From the NCBI GenBank assembly GCA_963728785.1, contig CAVSKV010000004.1:1719676-1783675 (forward strand): 64,000 bases of DNA, in the 5' to 3' direction. The notes under the pieces were generated by a model. It was not told where the DNA came from and searched no databases. It worked only from the letters and a program-made list of their open reading frames with translations. The stretch comes from JAGWRI01 sp963728785. Lineage in GTDB: Bacteria; Gemmatimonadota; Gemmatimonadetes; Gemmatimonadales; Gemmatimonadaceae. Below are positions 17,770 through 26,495 of this stretch, piece after piece (the stretch's first letter is position 1; every line of letters starts with the position of its first letter). The translations under genes and the position numbers were made by a program.

Positions 17770-19185
17770 ATGGGGGTGGTGTTCTTCCTCGTCGTGACAC
17801 CCATCGGATGGTGGCTGCTGCCGATCATCATGGTGCTGCTGCTCGTGGGCGCGCTGCTGATCTGCGCCGGTCGCGGCGCTGCTCGAGACCAGACGGGGCC
17901 GCGCCTGCTTTGGGCCGCTCGCGCCACGCCGGACTGGCGGCCGGTCGCGGCGCCTGCGACCTTCCGCGTCGACCTTCCCGTGGCCCTCCGCCTGATGCTC
18001 TTTGCGATTTTCCTGGTCGCTGCCCTCGCCCTTGCGATTCCTTCACTCGCGCATGGGGTGATCCTGCTGTTCGCTCCGCGCCGGCGTCGCGCCGGCGCGG
18101 ACGGCCCCGGCCAGTCGCTGCAGCGGCTGCTCTTTCTCGTGCCCGCCCACGACGAGCAGGCCATCATTGCCGCCTGTGTTCGATCGCTGCTCGCCATGGA
18201 CTATCCCGCCGGCCGAGCGCGCGTCGTCGTGATAGCCGACAACTGCACTGATCGCACCGCGCAGGCGGCGCGCGAGGCGGGCGCGGACGTGCTCGAGCGG
18301 CACGACCTCGCGCTCCTCGGCAAGCCGCGGGCGATCGCCTGGGCCCTCGAGCAGCAGGACCTGTCCGCCCTCGATGCGGTGGTGATCATCGACGCCGATA
18401 CGGTGGTGGAACCGCAGTTCGCGCGCGCGATCGACGCCGTGGGCCCTCTGCGCGATTGCGCTGCGCAGGCGTACTTCGCCACCCTGAACGAGGGCGACAA
18501 CTGGCTCACGCTTCTCGCCGGCGTCCTGGCCCGCGCCCGGTACGAGGTCGTCTATCCCCGCCGGGAACGCGCGGGCCTCAACTGCCCGCTCACCGGAAAC
18601 GGCATGGTGCTCGGCGCCGGTCTCCTGGCCGAGCGGGGCTGGAACGCCTTCTCGCTCACCGAGAACTGGGAGCTGTACGCGTCGTTCACCGCGGACGGTA
18701 TCCCGATCCGCTATGCGCAGCGCGCCAAGCTGTTCTCGCAGGAGGTGCGGAATCTCTCGCAGGGCGTCTCCCAGCGGCGCCGGTGGGTGGTGGGGCGGCG
18801 GCAGACGCTCAGGCAGTGGTGGGGCCCGCTCGCGCGCAGTCGCCGCATCGGCCTCGCCCAGAAAGTGGATGCCCTCTACGAACTGTCCGCGCCCGGCCCC
18901 GTGATGGGTGGGACGATCGCCGTGGTACTGGCCGTGCTCGCGCTGCTGCTCCTGGGCGGTGCGCCCGGTTGGATCGTCGCCGCCATGGCGCTCGTATCGC
19001 AGATGCCCCTCGTGTTCGCCACGCTGGCCGTGCTCGCGCGCCATCCGCAGCGGCTGCGCGTCGTTGCGGCGATGGCGCTGCTCCCGGCCTACGCCGTCTG
19101 GCGAGCCGGCGTGTCGCTCGGGAGCCTGGTCGGAACGGGCCGGATGGGCTGGCAGAAGACCCGGCGCAACACGGGCCCTTCGTGA
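17770..19185 (+). CDS. Membrane-bound GT2 glycosyltransferase
   Basis: The GT2 domain runs from LLFLVPAHDEQAIIAACVRSL through VVIADNCTDRT, VVIIDADTVVEP (DXD) and GNGMVLG to the processive-type QRRRWVVGRR motif. The last 120 residues hold three to four transmembrane helices. This layout is that of BcsA/IcaA-like membrane synthases, although the segment between DXD and QRRRW is short. The start is uncertain. An ATG at 17770 gives an extra N-terminal helix reading VVFFLVVTPIGW, while an ATG at 17995 starts just before the next helix. The substrate cannot be predicted. It stands apart from the polysaccharide operon and faces the opposite way. Confidence 0.83.
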   Translation: MGVVFFLVVTPIGWWLLPIIMVLLLVGALLICAGRGAARDQTGPRLLWAARATPDWRPVAAPATFRVDLPVALRLMLFAIFLVAALALAIPSLAHGVILLFAPRRRRAGADGPGQSLQRLLFLVPAHDEQAIIAACVRSLLAMDYPAGRARVVVIADNCTDRTAQAAREAGADVLERHDLALLGKPRAIAWALEQQDLSALDAVVIIDADTVVEPQFARAIDAVGPLRDCAAQAYFATLNEGDNWLTLLAGVLARARYEVVYPRRERAGLNCPLTGNGMVLGAGLLAERGWNAFSLTENWELYASFTADGIPIRYAQRAKLFSQEVRNLSQGVSQRRRWVVGRRQTLRQWWGPLARSRRIGLAQKVDALYELSAPGPVMGGTIAVVLAVLALLLLGGAPGWIVAAMALVSQMPLVFATLAVLARHPQRLRVVAAMALLPAYAVWRAGVSLGSLVGTGRMGWQKTRRNTGPS

Positions 19186-19355
19186 GCGGCGCGCAGGCAC
19201 TCGAGGCAGCGCGCCGCCATTCCGGCGCACGGGGCCCGCATTCCGGGCCAGTGCGCCGTCGGCATGGCAATTCGCTCGCGGCGCTGTTAAGCTGGGTCCG
19301 GAAGTTGCAGTGGCATGAGACGATCCGGCGTCTGTCCCCGAGGGAGCATTCCTTC

Positions 19356-20222
19356 ATGAAACTGTCGACGATCGCGCGGCCGGTGGCCATCGTGCTCGTG
19401 TGCGCCGTGTGCGGCTCATCGGTGGCCGGGCCCCCGCCGCCCTATCCCAACCTTCCCCAGGGCTACGCGTTTCCGCCCGGGTACGTGGACGAGTTCACCG
19501 ACAGCACCCTCGCCGAAGGCATCTATTCCGTGCAGGGCGGAACCGTCACGCAGCGCGACGCGGCCACCTACACCCCGGTGGGCGGCGTGTTTGCCCCCGG
19601 CAGCCCCCCGGCCAGCCCCCCGTACGTGGGCGAGATCGCCTACCCCACGGGCTTCGCGGGCGGGGGCGCGCCCGGCAATCTGCAGGCCGCCGACTTCTCA
19701 TCGGCCGGCTATACGCATTTGTATATAGCCATGACCATCCAACTGTCCAGCAACTACTACGGGCACTCCAGCGGGGTCAACAAGACGATCTACGCCTGGA
19801 TCCACAACAACCCCTGCTTCTACCTGGCCGCGTACGGCATCGGTTCCGGAACGCTGACGTGGCAGATGCGGCTTCAGAATCTCGGGCTCGGCACCAGTGC
19901 CGTGAACCTGCCCGCCAATCTGGGCCAGGATGCAACGGTCACCCGAGGGTCGTGGCAGCGCGTCGAACTCGAACTCATTTCCAACACGCCCGGCGCCTTC
20001 GATGGCGTCGCCCGGATGTGGCTCACCACGTACAACAGCAGCGGCGACATCGTCAGCGGTCCCACCAAGGTCGCGGAGTATACCAACGTGGGGTGGTCCG
20101 GAGCCGGCCAATCGGCCACCTGGAACTACATCCAGTGGACGCCCATCTGGGGCGGCGTGGGGGGCACGATCCCCGCGCAGCAGTACCAGTGGATGGACCG
20201 GCTGGCCCTCGGCGTCCGCTGA
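19356..20222 (+). CDS. Secreted protein, possible concanavalin-like lectin domain
   Basis: The 288-residue protein starts with a signal peptide (IVLVCAVCGSSVAGPPPP) and continues as a beta-rich, Gly/Ser/Thr/Tyr-rich domain. The order WQRVELELISNTPGAFDGVARMW resembles the strand pair seen in polysaccharide-lyase or laminin-G/ConA-like jelly rolls, where a tryptophan-containing strand is followed by N-x-PG-x-x-DG. No catalytic residues can be named. Location in the periplasm or outside the cell is likely. It follows the GT2 gene by 170 bp and is probably separately transcribed. A role in binding glycan is only a guess. Confidence 0.7.
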   Translation: MKLSTIARPVAIVLVCAVCGSSVAGPPPPYPNLPQGYAFPPGYVDEFTDSTLAEGIYSVQGGTVTQRDAATYTPVGGVFAPGSPPASPPYVGEIAYPTGFAGGGAPGNLQAADFSSAGYTHLYIAMTIQLSSNYYGHSSGVNKTIYAWIHNNPCFYLAAYGIGSGTLTWQMRLQNLGLGTSAVNLPANLGQDATVTRGSWQRVELELISNTPGAFDGVARMWLTTYNSSGDIVSGPTKVAEYTNVGWSGAGQSATWNYIQWTPIWGGVGGTIPAQQYQWMDRLALGVR

Positions 20223-20291
20223 CCGTCCCGTGATGGATTCGAACGGTCCCGAGGCGCCGGTTGCCGAGACTTCTCACGAGGAGGTACGCCC

Positions 20292-20615
20292 ATGATCGTC
20301 GTCACATCCGAGTACGTGGCCGGATATCGGGTCAAGGAATCCAAGGGCCAGGCGTTCGGCGTGGTGGTGCGCAGCCGCGGCATCGGCGGCAACATCATGG
20401 CGGGGCTGCGGTCCCTCAAGGGCGGCGAGATCGTCGAGTACACGCAGCTCCTGGAGGAGGCGCGGCGCCACGCGGTGGATCGCCTGGTGCAGAACGCCAC
20501 GGCGATGGGTGCCAACGCCATTGTCATGATGCGCTTCGATTCCGCCGAGATCGGCCAGACCATGAGCGAGATCGTGGCCTACGGCAGCGCCGTGGTGCTG
20601 GAAAAGGTGCCCTGA
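20292..20615 (+). CDS. ybjQ: YbjQ/UPF0145 family protein
   Basis: The 107-residue protein fits UPF0145 (YbjQ, DUF74): GYRVKESKGQAFGVVVRSR, then GGEIVEYTQLLEEAR, then GANAIVMMRFDS and a hydrophobic end strand. A GAGGAGG ribosome site lies just before the ATG. The family forms small pentameric rings and is often labelled heavy-metal-binding, but no enzymatic role is established. It is cytoplasmic and is followed by a zinc-ribbon membrane protein in the same direction. Confidence 0.92.
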   Translation: MIVVTSEYVAGYRVKESKGQAFGVVVRSRGIGGNIMAGLRSLKGGEIVEYTQLLEEARRHAVDRLVQNATAMGANAIVMMRFDSAEIGQTMSEIVAYGSAVVLEKVP

Positions 20616-20705
20616 CGTGCTGCGCCGCGCACTGCTTGTGGTCGGCACGTTGTTCCTGCTCGGCGAACGGGACTACCGGGCCAGCGACGCACCGCCGGGG
20701 AACAG

Positions 20706-21326
20706 GTGAAGACCTGTGCGTTTTGCGGTTGGGAGATCCCGGTGGACGCCACGGTCTGCGCGCGCTGCGGCCGCGCCCAGCCCGACCCGCACGACGCCGC
20801 ATCGGCAGCGGCGCCCAAACCGGACGGTCCCGAAGCCGCGGCTGCGGCCGCAAAGCGGCGTAAACGCATTCGTGCCGGTCTCGCCATCCTGGCCGTGCTC
20901 GCGCTCGTCGCGGCATACCGGGTGAGCCGGGGCGCCGGCTCCGGCGGCGTGCTGTCGCTGTTCATGTTCCCGCACACGGTCACGATGGCGAAGAGTGCGG
21001 AACTCGACGTGCCGCCGGGCAAGTTCCAGACCTGGGAGTGGACCGTGTCGCCCCGCCAGCCGCGATGCCGCGTCACCGGCCACTTCATCGTTCCGGCCGG
21101 CGAAGGCACGGGCATCCAGGCCTACGTGCTCAGCCAGGCGGAATTGACGAACCTCATCAACTATCGCCCGGCCAAAGCCTACTTTCGGTCCGACGCCGCC
21201 GCGTCGCTCACTCTCGACGTGACGACCACCGAGCCCGGCCAGATGGTGCTCGCGTTGTCGAGCGTGGCTGCGGGCGGCGCCGGCACACACGTTCGCGCAA
21301 CGGCGGTGAGGGCGGTGTGCCAGTGA
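20706..21326 (+). CDS. Zinc-ribbon, single-pass membrane protein of unknown function
   Basis: The 206-residue protein opens with a zinc ribbon (CAFCGWEI...CARCG), followed by an Ala/Pro linker and a basic stretch. One transmembrane helix (GLAILAVLALVAAYRV) leads to an extracytoplasmic beta-rich domain with two cysteines (RCRV and the terminal AVCQ). The N-terminus is therefore cytoplasmic and the C-terminal domain periplasmic. A similar ribbon occurs at the end of the MscL protein and in small proteins further right. Function is unknown. Confidence 0.72.
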   Translation: MKTCAFCGWEIPVDATVCARCGRAQPDPHDAASAAAPKPDGPEAAAAAAKRRKRIRAGLAILAVLALVAAYRVSRGAGSGGVLSLFMFPHTVTMAKSAELDVPPGKFQTWEWTVSPRQPRCRVTGHFIVPAGEGTGIQAYVLSQAELTNLINYRPAKAYFRSDAAASLTLDVTTTEPGQMVLALSSVAAGGAGTHVRATAVRAVCQ

Positions 21327-21343
21327 GGCGCTGACGCTGCCGG

Positions 21344-22357
21344 CTATTCCGCCACGACGCTCACGGCAATTTGTTCGGGTCCGTCGGCGCCGAGGTCGAG
21401 CCCAACGGGTGCGTATACCCGATCTCGGGCCGAAGGTGGCAGTGCGTCTACCAGACGCTCGCCCCGATCGTGCGAGCCAAGCAGCCCGATGCACGCGGCC
21501 GGCGATTCCGCGGCCGACAGTGCCCAGTGGCGATCGTGGGTCAGCGAGTGCCTCTGGATCACGACGAACGTATCGGCGTCGAGCGCGAGCGTGCCGAGGC
21601 CGGCTTCCGGCCGGCCCTGCCAGAGCTGCACCGAAGCGGGGAATCGCGCGGGTTCCAGATACGTCGGCCGGTGGTCCACCACCGTCACGCGGAAGCCGGC
21701 GCCGGCCGCCATGGAAGCGAGGGGAACGGCGTCGTCCCCAGCTCCGCAGATGACGAGGCGAGGTGGCGGAAGGAGCACCTCGATGAACACCCGGCGCCCT
21801 TCCATCTCGACGGTGTCCGAAGCACGAGCGGTGAGTTGTGCCGAGGCGGCGGCCCTGATGGCGCGGTCGAGAACGGCGTCGCCCGTGGATCCGGTGGTGC
21901 GGCCGTCGTGCTCGATAGCCACCGTGCTGGCGAGCCCGACCGCACCCGCCACCACTCGCGCCAGGGCGAACGGCCGGTCGCCGGTCAGCAGTTCGGCGGC
22001 GCGACGTGTGCCCGGATCGTCAAGGGATACACGATCCACCAGCACCTCCACCATCCCATTGCAACCGAGGCCGAGGCCCCACACCTGATCTTCGTCACTG
22101 CCGGTGTCGTAGCGCCGCAGGCAGGGCGGATCGCCGCGGATCACGCCCAGTGCCACGTCGCGGACGTCCGCCTCCAGGCACCCGCCGCTCACCCCGCCCA
22201 GCATCGTGCCGTCGTCGGCAACCAGCAGCTTGGCGCCCGGTTGCCGGTAGGCCGAGCCGGCGATGCGCACGACTGTCGCGAGGGCCGCACTCCGGCCGAT
22301 GGCGGCCAGCCGCGCTGCCTCCGCGAGCACGAGGGAAGTTTCCTGCCAGGCTTTCAC
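21344..22357 (-). CDS. xdhC: XdhC/CoxI family molybdenum-enzyme maturation factor
   Basis: The N-terminal XdhC_CoxI domain is recognised from ALATVVRIAGSAYRQPGAKLLV and GGVSGGCLEADV. The Rossmann-like C-terminal domain contains PPPRLVICGAGDDAVPLASMA and VVDHRPTYLEPARFP. Family members bind and sulfurate the molybdenum cofactor before its insertion into xanthine dehydrogenase-type enzymes. At 337 residues it is full length. No molybdenum hydroxylase subunits are in view, so it is separated from its usual partners here. It converges with the zinc-ribbon gene to its left. Confidence 0.9.
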   Translation of the reverse strand: MKAWQETSLVLAEAARLAAIGRSAALATVVRIAGSAYRQPGAKLLVADDGTMLGGVSGGCLEADVRDVALGVIRGDPPCLRRYDTGSDEDQVWGLGLGCNGMVEVLVDRVSLDDPGTRRAAELLTGDRPFALARVVAGAVGLASTVAIEHDGRTTGSTGDAVLDRAIRAAASAQLTARASDTVEMEGRRVFIEVLLPPPRLVICGAGDDAVPLASMAAGAGFRVTVVDHRPTYLEPARFPASVQLWQGRPEAGLGTLALDADTFVVIQRHSLTHDRHWALSAAESPAACIGLLGSHDRGERLVDALPPSARDRVYAPVGLDLGADGPEQIAVSVVAE

Positions 22358-22527
22358 GGGGTGAAGGGGCTCCGGCCGGGTGTGGTGGCTGAGGAGGGGG
22401 ACCTCAGCATCTTACCGTCCCGAGGCATCGCGTCAATGGGCCGGGGGAGCGGCGTGCGGCGCCGCTCGGATCCCGGAATCCGGTGATGCGCTTCGGCCAT
22501 TGTTCCCTCGTCTACCACAGGCTGCCT

Positions 22528-23310
22528 TCATTCTGGGGTTTCTCCCCCCGGGTGCACCCGTACGAGCAGGTAGTCCGCCCGGGCGGCGATTGGTGGGCTG
22601 GCGGACTTCCTCGTCGCGAACGTTCGATGGTTCGCGCGGATTTCCTCGACCGACTCCTGCACCACCTGCGGCATCGTCGATATCGCGACGAAAACGGGCG
22701 CAGGGCCCTTGCTCCGCGCAATGTCGGAGAGAATGTGCAGGATCGGTGGATGGGTCACGCGCAGATCGAGGCCGTCCCGGTTGAACGCGTCGCCCCATGG
22801 TGGGTCCAAATGCATGAGCGTTGCCTGATCACCGAGGAATGATCGGTAGTCTGACCAATCTCCGTGGCGGATGTCGACGTGGCTCCCTCGTAATCGCTTC
22901 CAACGCTGCAGGACGTCAAAGTTGCTCTTTGTCCGTCGATAGATCTCGGCGTCCGCCTCGATGCCGATGCCGAGCGGGGCGCTCGTGGCCTTCATGAGGT
23001 GGTAAAGAGAATTTCCCGAGCCAGCGAATGGATCGATCACGGTTTGGATCTTGTAATCGTGCTGTCGCAGGGTCTCGGCGACGGCCCAGCCAACGAAGCG
23101 TGCTTGGGGGTCCCGCGTCGCCTCGATCGCCGTGCGACCCAGGATCCTGACCCCGAGCATATACCACACGAGGGTCGACATCCCGAACAGCCGCAGGTCA
23201 TTCGGGTCTCCGGAAAGCCGTTCGGCTGCGCGGCGCACGTCCCGCAACCGGAGCTCACGGCTCGCCAGCGGCGGCGTAAGGAAATCTTTGCGCGTTTCCC
23301 AATATCCCAT
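22528..23310 (-). CDS. Orphan DNA or RNA methyltransferase
   Basis: The 260-residue protein has motif I as VIDPFAGSGNSLYHLM near residue 92 and motif IV as HLDPPWGDAF near residue 170. That order is the alpha/gamma class of amino-methyltransferases. DPPW with a following G also resembles the TGS1/Methyltransf_15 group that methylates RNA caps, so the substrate may be adenine in DNA or a guanine in RNA. The N-terminal 80 residues are helical and carry no known recognition domain. No restriction gene is adjacent. Solitary methylases of this kind may act in regulation or be remnants of mobile DNA. Confidence 0.75.
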   Translation of the reverse strand: MGYWETRKDFLTPPLASRELRLRDVRRAAERLSGDPNDLRLFGMSTLVWYMLGVRILGRTAIEATRDPQARFVGWAVAETLRQHDYKIQTVIDPFAGSGNSLYHLMKATSAPLGIGIEADAEIYRRTKSNFDVLQRWKRLRGSHVDIRHGDWSDYRSFLGDQATLMHLDPPWGDAFNRDGLDLRVTHPPILHILSDIARSKGPAPVFVAISTMPQVVQESVEEIRANHRTFATRKSASPPIAARADYLLVRVHPGGETPE

Positions 23311-23530
23311 TGGTTTATCCTGGCATAGCGTTGCGAACGCGCCAATTTCGCGTCTTTGAGTGTCAGCAGGTGAACACGGTGGGGCCCGCCGGTCCGCAAC
23401 ACGGCCCGGAGCGTAGTTGGAATGTCAATTCGATCGCCGGGAGTCGAGTATGGCGCGGGTCGAAGCGGCGCGCGAGGGGTTGATGAGCACGTAGCGCGAG
23501 CGACCCGCCTGTGTCTGATGCGCGAGAATC

Positions 23531-24385
23531 ATGCTGCCCATGTTGTCCACCGAATTAGGTTCTGATTTCGCAGCGGCCCGTTTGGAAGCCGGCGTCGCTG
23601 CTTCGCGCGCGTTTGTGGATAAGCGCTTCCCGGGTTGCCTGGCGGCTGTGCTCTTCGGAAGCGCAGTCAGTGGCAGGGCTTCCGTCCGTTCGGATCTCGA
23701 TCTCGTGGTCATTGAGAAAGAGGTGAATACCGCTTCCCATCTGTGCACGGAAGAAGACGGCTGGCGCTTTGACGTGAGCGTGCGCGCGCTGTGGGAGTGC
23801 GAAGAGACTGTACGGGAGGGGCCGGGGCTTTGGCATCGAGACGGACGGACTACGATGCTGGCCGCATGGGCCGAGGGTGTTGTAATTCGTGACCGACTTG
23901 GGGTGGTCGGAAATCTGAAAGTGAAATCCCAAGCGATCCTGAAGAATGGGCCGAGGCCGTTATCCACCAGGGAAATCGCCGCATATCAGCAGGAGCTGAC
24001 TAAACATCTGGACGATTTTCTGGATGCAGAGGACGATGTCGAAGCGTTGTTCATTGCATTCCAGACCGTGCTGGTGTCGGCGCACTTGCTCCTGGGGCTC
24101 CGCCGGCGATGGTCGGAGCACATGAACAAATGGACCTACCGGAGGCTCCAGGATTCTGACGACCCGTTGGCCCAGGGTCTCCTCGACGGGTTTGCGAGAT
24201 ACCGCCAAACCCTGGACCGATCTCAACTCGAGCAGCCGGTCGATGCCGTGCTCAGTTGTGTCGGAGGGAGGCTGTATGAGTATTCCGACGCCCCCGACCG
24301 CGGGACTCTGGTGCGCCGCGGCGCGCGCCGGTTGAAGCGAATGGCGCGGCGAATCCATCGCCGCTTCCGTAATCTCGGACCGTAG
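23531..24385 (+). CDS. Nucleotidyltransferase-fold protein
   Basis: The protein is 284 residues (an ATG at 23540 is also possible). Residues 38-60 read AVLFGSAVSGRASVRSDLDLVV, which is the GSxxxG...SDxDL nucleotidyltransferase (Pol beta) core with both metal-binding aspartates. The domain is followed by a helical region with DDFLDAEDDVEALFI, as in kanamycin or ANT(3'')-like enzymes and MNT/HEPN systems. The last 30 residues are very basic (RRIHRRFRNLGP). It may adenylylate a small molecule, a protein or tRNA. The neighbouring tRNA remnant begins 156 bp downstream. There is no HEPN partner, which argues against a MNT/HEPN pair. Confidence 0.72.
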   Translation: MLPMLSTELGSDFAAARLEAGVAASRAFVDKRFPGCLAAVLFGSAVSGRASVRSDLDLVVIEKEVNTASHLCTEEDGWRFDVSVRALWECEETVREGPGLWHRDGRTTMLAAWAEGVVIRDRLGVVGNLKVKSQAILKNGPRPLSTREIAAYQQELTKHLDDFLDAEDDVEALFIAFQTVLVSAHLLLGLRRRWSEHMNKWTYRRLQDSDDPLAQGLLDGFARYRQTLDRSQLEQPVDAVLSCVGGRLYEYSDAPDRGTLVRRGARRLKRMARRIHRRFRNLGP

Positions 24386-24541
24386 GGAAATCTGGCGCGC
24401 AGGAGTGGCGCGTAAGGAGAGGGCGGCGGGCTGACCAGGCCCGTCAATTCTGTGCGACGCCGTGCCTCGGCATCCGTCCATTGAAGAACGGCAAGACAGG
24501 CTGGCAATCGTAACCGATCGTCAGCCTGTCATAACACTCAA

Positions 24542-24584
24542 TCGGGACGGCGGGATTCGAACCCGCGACCCCCTGAACCCCATT
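24542..24584 (-). other. 3' half of tRNA-Pro(GGG): probable attachment site
   Basis: Read on the minus strand this stretch gives anticodon loop TGGGG (anticodon GGG), 3' anticodon stem TCAGG, variable loop, a perfect T arm (GCGGG-TTCGAAT-CCCGC) and acceptor CGTCCCG with discriminator A. The DNA on the 5' side does not supply a matching anticodon stem, D arm or acceptor, so the tRNA is broken in the anticodon region. This is the usual scar of tyrosine-recombinase integration at a tRNA, with the element lying to the right. No CCA is encoded. Confidence 0.75.
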
Positions 24585-24686
24585 CGAGTTCAGGTATACA
24601 CTAACTACTACATACTGACGGCTTTCATAGGGAAACCGGGCGTCGGTGCCGGAGTTTCCCGGCAGGAATGCCGGCCTTTGCAGGGA

Positions 24687-24710
24687 GAAACGGGTATCGA
24701 AACGGGTATC
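24687..24710 (+). repeat. Tandem GAAACGGGTATC pair (left copy)
   Basis: Two perfect head-to-tail copies of a 12-bp unit occupy 24687-24698 and 24699-24710, followed by G. The same pair with a single T-to-C change occurs at 63911-63934, eight bases after the integrase stop near the right edge. Paired copies close to both ends are what arm-type integrase-binding sites look like. Confidence 0.7.
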
Positions 24711-24769
24711 GTCTTGGCACCGAATGCAGGTCGACTAGGCGAATGTCTGCCAGGACCCTTCACCTTGCA

Positions 24770-25744
24770 CTATTTCTTCTGCCCAGCGCCGATCGGCGGG
24801 TAGTCGGACATGGTGTACGTCGTATGGGCATTCGTGTCGATGTTCGTGACCGTCATGCTCACTTTCTCGCCCGTCTTGTTGTTCACGCCCGTCATTTGCA
24901 ACAGCATGCCCACCGGATAGTCGGCCGGGAGGCGGCCCCTCAGCTGTTTCAACTCGGCGCCCGCACCGAACATGCCGCCGCCCGCCAGGGCGGGATCGTG
25001 CGACACCCAGACTTCGGCCACGCCATCCGTCGTCTCCAGGCGATAGCCGTCCGCCGCGTAACCGGCGATGGTCTTCGTGCCGATCTTCGTGTAGCTCTTC
25101 CACACCTTCACCGTGTCCCAGTTCACCGGCTGCTGTGGCGCGGTGGCGGCGGGCGGCGACGGCGGCGGCGCGTACTTCTGCGCGTTCGCCCAGCCGTACG
25201 CCATGGAGAACTTCGACGTGTCGGTGCTCATGAGCATCACCATCGCCTGATTCTTCGCATCGAGCACGACGACGGCGGTGCCGTTCGCTTTCTTGTCGTC
25301 GGGACTGATGATCTTCATGCCGACGTACGGCTCGCTGGTGTTGAGGAGCGTCGTGAGAACGGCCTTGCCATCCTGCTTGGAGGAGACGATCTCCATCGTC
25401 GTCACGACGTTGAACGTGTAGCTGGATTCCGTCTTGGCGTTGCCCCCGATCGAGAACGGCAGGCCGCGGCCAGCGCCCCCGCCAGCCGCACCGCCGCTGC
25501 CGGTCGCGCCCTTCGCACCGCCCGTGGTCGTGCCGGCCGAATCGCCGAAGATCGTCGCGAACGAGTTGTCGACCATCTTCTGCGAGAGCTCGTCGATCTT
25601 GCTGTTGACCTTGTCCGCGGCCTTCTGCGTCGCGGCATCGGCGGCTTTCTGCTTGATGCGGTCGAAAATGCCCTGTGCGTGAGCGGGCGTCGCAAGCGAG
25701 GTGAGGATCGCGGCGCAGGCGCCGAGCCTGAGAAGAGTGCGCAT
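24770..25744 (-). CDS. Secreted DUF4412-like protein
   Basis: The start at 25744 gives 324 residues with a signal peptide ending at ATPAHAQG. An ATG twelve codons upstream is less likely. After an Ala/Lys-rich helix (IKQKAADAATQKAADKVNSKIDE) and a Gly-rich linker comes a beta-rich domain. It begins TFNVVTTMEIVSSKQDGKAVLTTLLN and includes DGYRLETTDGVAEVWVSHDPALAG. This arrangement matches DUF4412 periplasmic proteins, which are common in Gemmatimonadota and Bacteroidota. Its function is unknown. It lies between two tRNA remnants, so it was either carried in or trapped by an integration event. Confidence 0.78.
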   Translation of the reverse strand: MRTLLRLGACAAILTSLATPAHAQGIFDRIKQKAADAATQKAADKVNSKIDELSQKMVDNSFATIFGDSAGTTTGGAKGATGSGGAAGGGAGRGLPFSIGGNAKTESSYTFNVVTTMEIVSSKQDGKAVLTTLLNTSEPYVGMKIISPDDKKANGTAVVVLDAKNQAMVMLMSTDTSKFSMAYGWANAQKYAPPPSPPAATAPQQPVNWDTVKVWKSYTKIGTKTIAGYAADGYRLETTDGVAEVWVSHDPALAGGGMFGAGAELKQLRGRLPADYPVGMLLQMTGVNNKTGEKVSMTVTNIDTNAHTTYTMSDYPPIGAGQKK

Positions 25745-26281
25745 GACGGTCACCGGAATAGGGGGACGGGAGAGCTGCACGATCGATTATGCCAGATTCA
25801 GCCAGATGCCGCCAGGCATGACGCAATCAGGCCATGCGCACCGGCTCGTCGGCGACCTGAGGGAGTAAGCATTACGGCTGCGTCAGGATCGTACGGATGC
25901 GCCACGATTGGCCCGTCGTTAGGTTGGCAAAATGCCACATACCGGCGCCGTTTTCGGCCCGGGCGAGGAAAGTCGGCGCGGGACACCCCTGCGGCGCGCC
26001 GGCCCGGACGCCCCGTGAGGCCCGCGGCCGAGCGAACGCCACCCACCGACCGTGCCTTGCGTCGTGGCGCCGCCTGGGACCTCCCCGCATGCTTCCAGGA
26101 CCCCAATTGATTTTCCTATCCCGGACGCGCCTCACCCTTGGCATTGCCGGCGGCTAGAAGGCTGAACGCGCGTGTCCCTATCGGTCCGGACGTTGGGAGG
26201 TCGAATAGACCCTTACCGCGCGAGCAGCTGAAATAGTAGGAGCGAAGAGCAACACGAAGAGAACAGCTCTAAGCTTATAGT
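25745..26281. other. Intergenic region between secreted protein and tRNA-Gln remnant
   Basis: This region of about 540 bp holds no convincing intact gene. On the minus strand the segment ending at 25872 reads AGMWHFANLTTGQSWRIRTI before its stop, which looks like the tail of a real protein whose upstream part is missing. It may be a decayed gene end. Confidence 0.3.
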
Positions 26282-26326
26282 TGCCCTTCCTGGGATCGAA
26301 CCAGGACTCTCCTGATCCAGAGTCAG
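26282..26326 (-). other. 3' half of tRNA-Gln(CTG): probable attachment site
   Basis: On the minus strand this reads anticodon loop CTCTGGA (anticodon CTG with G37), 3' stem TCAGG, a perfect T arm (CCTGG-TTCGATC-CCAGG) and acceptor AAGGGCA plus A. The 5' stem pairs at only four of five positions, and no D arm or TGCCCTT acceptor lies upstream. It is therefore an integration scar rather than a working gene. The integrase gene 170 bp to the right is the obvious agent. Confidence 0.72.
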
Positions 26327-26409
26327 TGCATTAGTGGTCTAATCGAGATGTACTGACGTTGCCAGAGATTGCTCTCACTCTACAGACACAAGAGTGAAAA
26401 ATGGCCGTT

Positions 26410-26495
26410 GCTGACACGCGTTGACCGACATGGCTTGACTTTGCCCCCGATTGCTGACAAGCTGCTGACACGGCCTTTACGGGGATTTTGTCAGC
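26410..26495. promoter_or_regulatory. Four TGTCAGC/GCTGACA boxes upstream of integrase
   Basis: Heptamers lie at 26410-26416, 26453-26459, 26464-26470 (minus orientation) and 26489-26495 (plus orientation, touching the integrase ATG). The middle two are spaced 11 bp apart. They are probably arm-type binding sites for the adjacent integrase or its autoregulatory operator. The same 11-bp-spaced double box occurs at five other places in the window. Confidence 0.55.

Noticed and set aside
24542..24620. A complete tRNA-Pro gene
   Set aside because: The sequence on the 5' side does not pair with the anticodon stem, and no D arm or acceptor strand is present.
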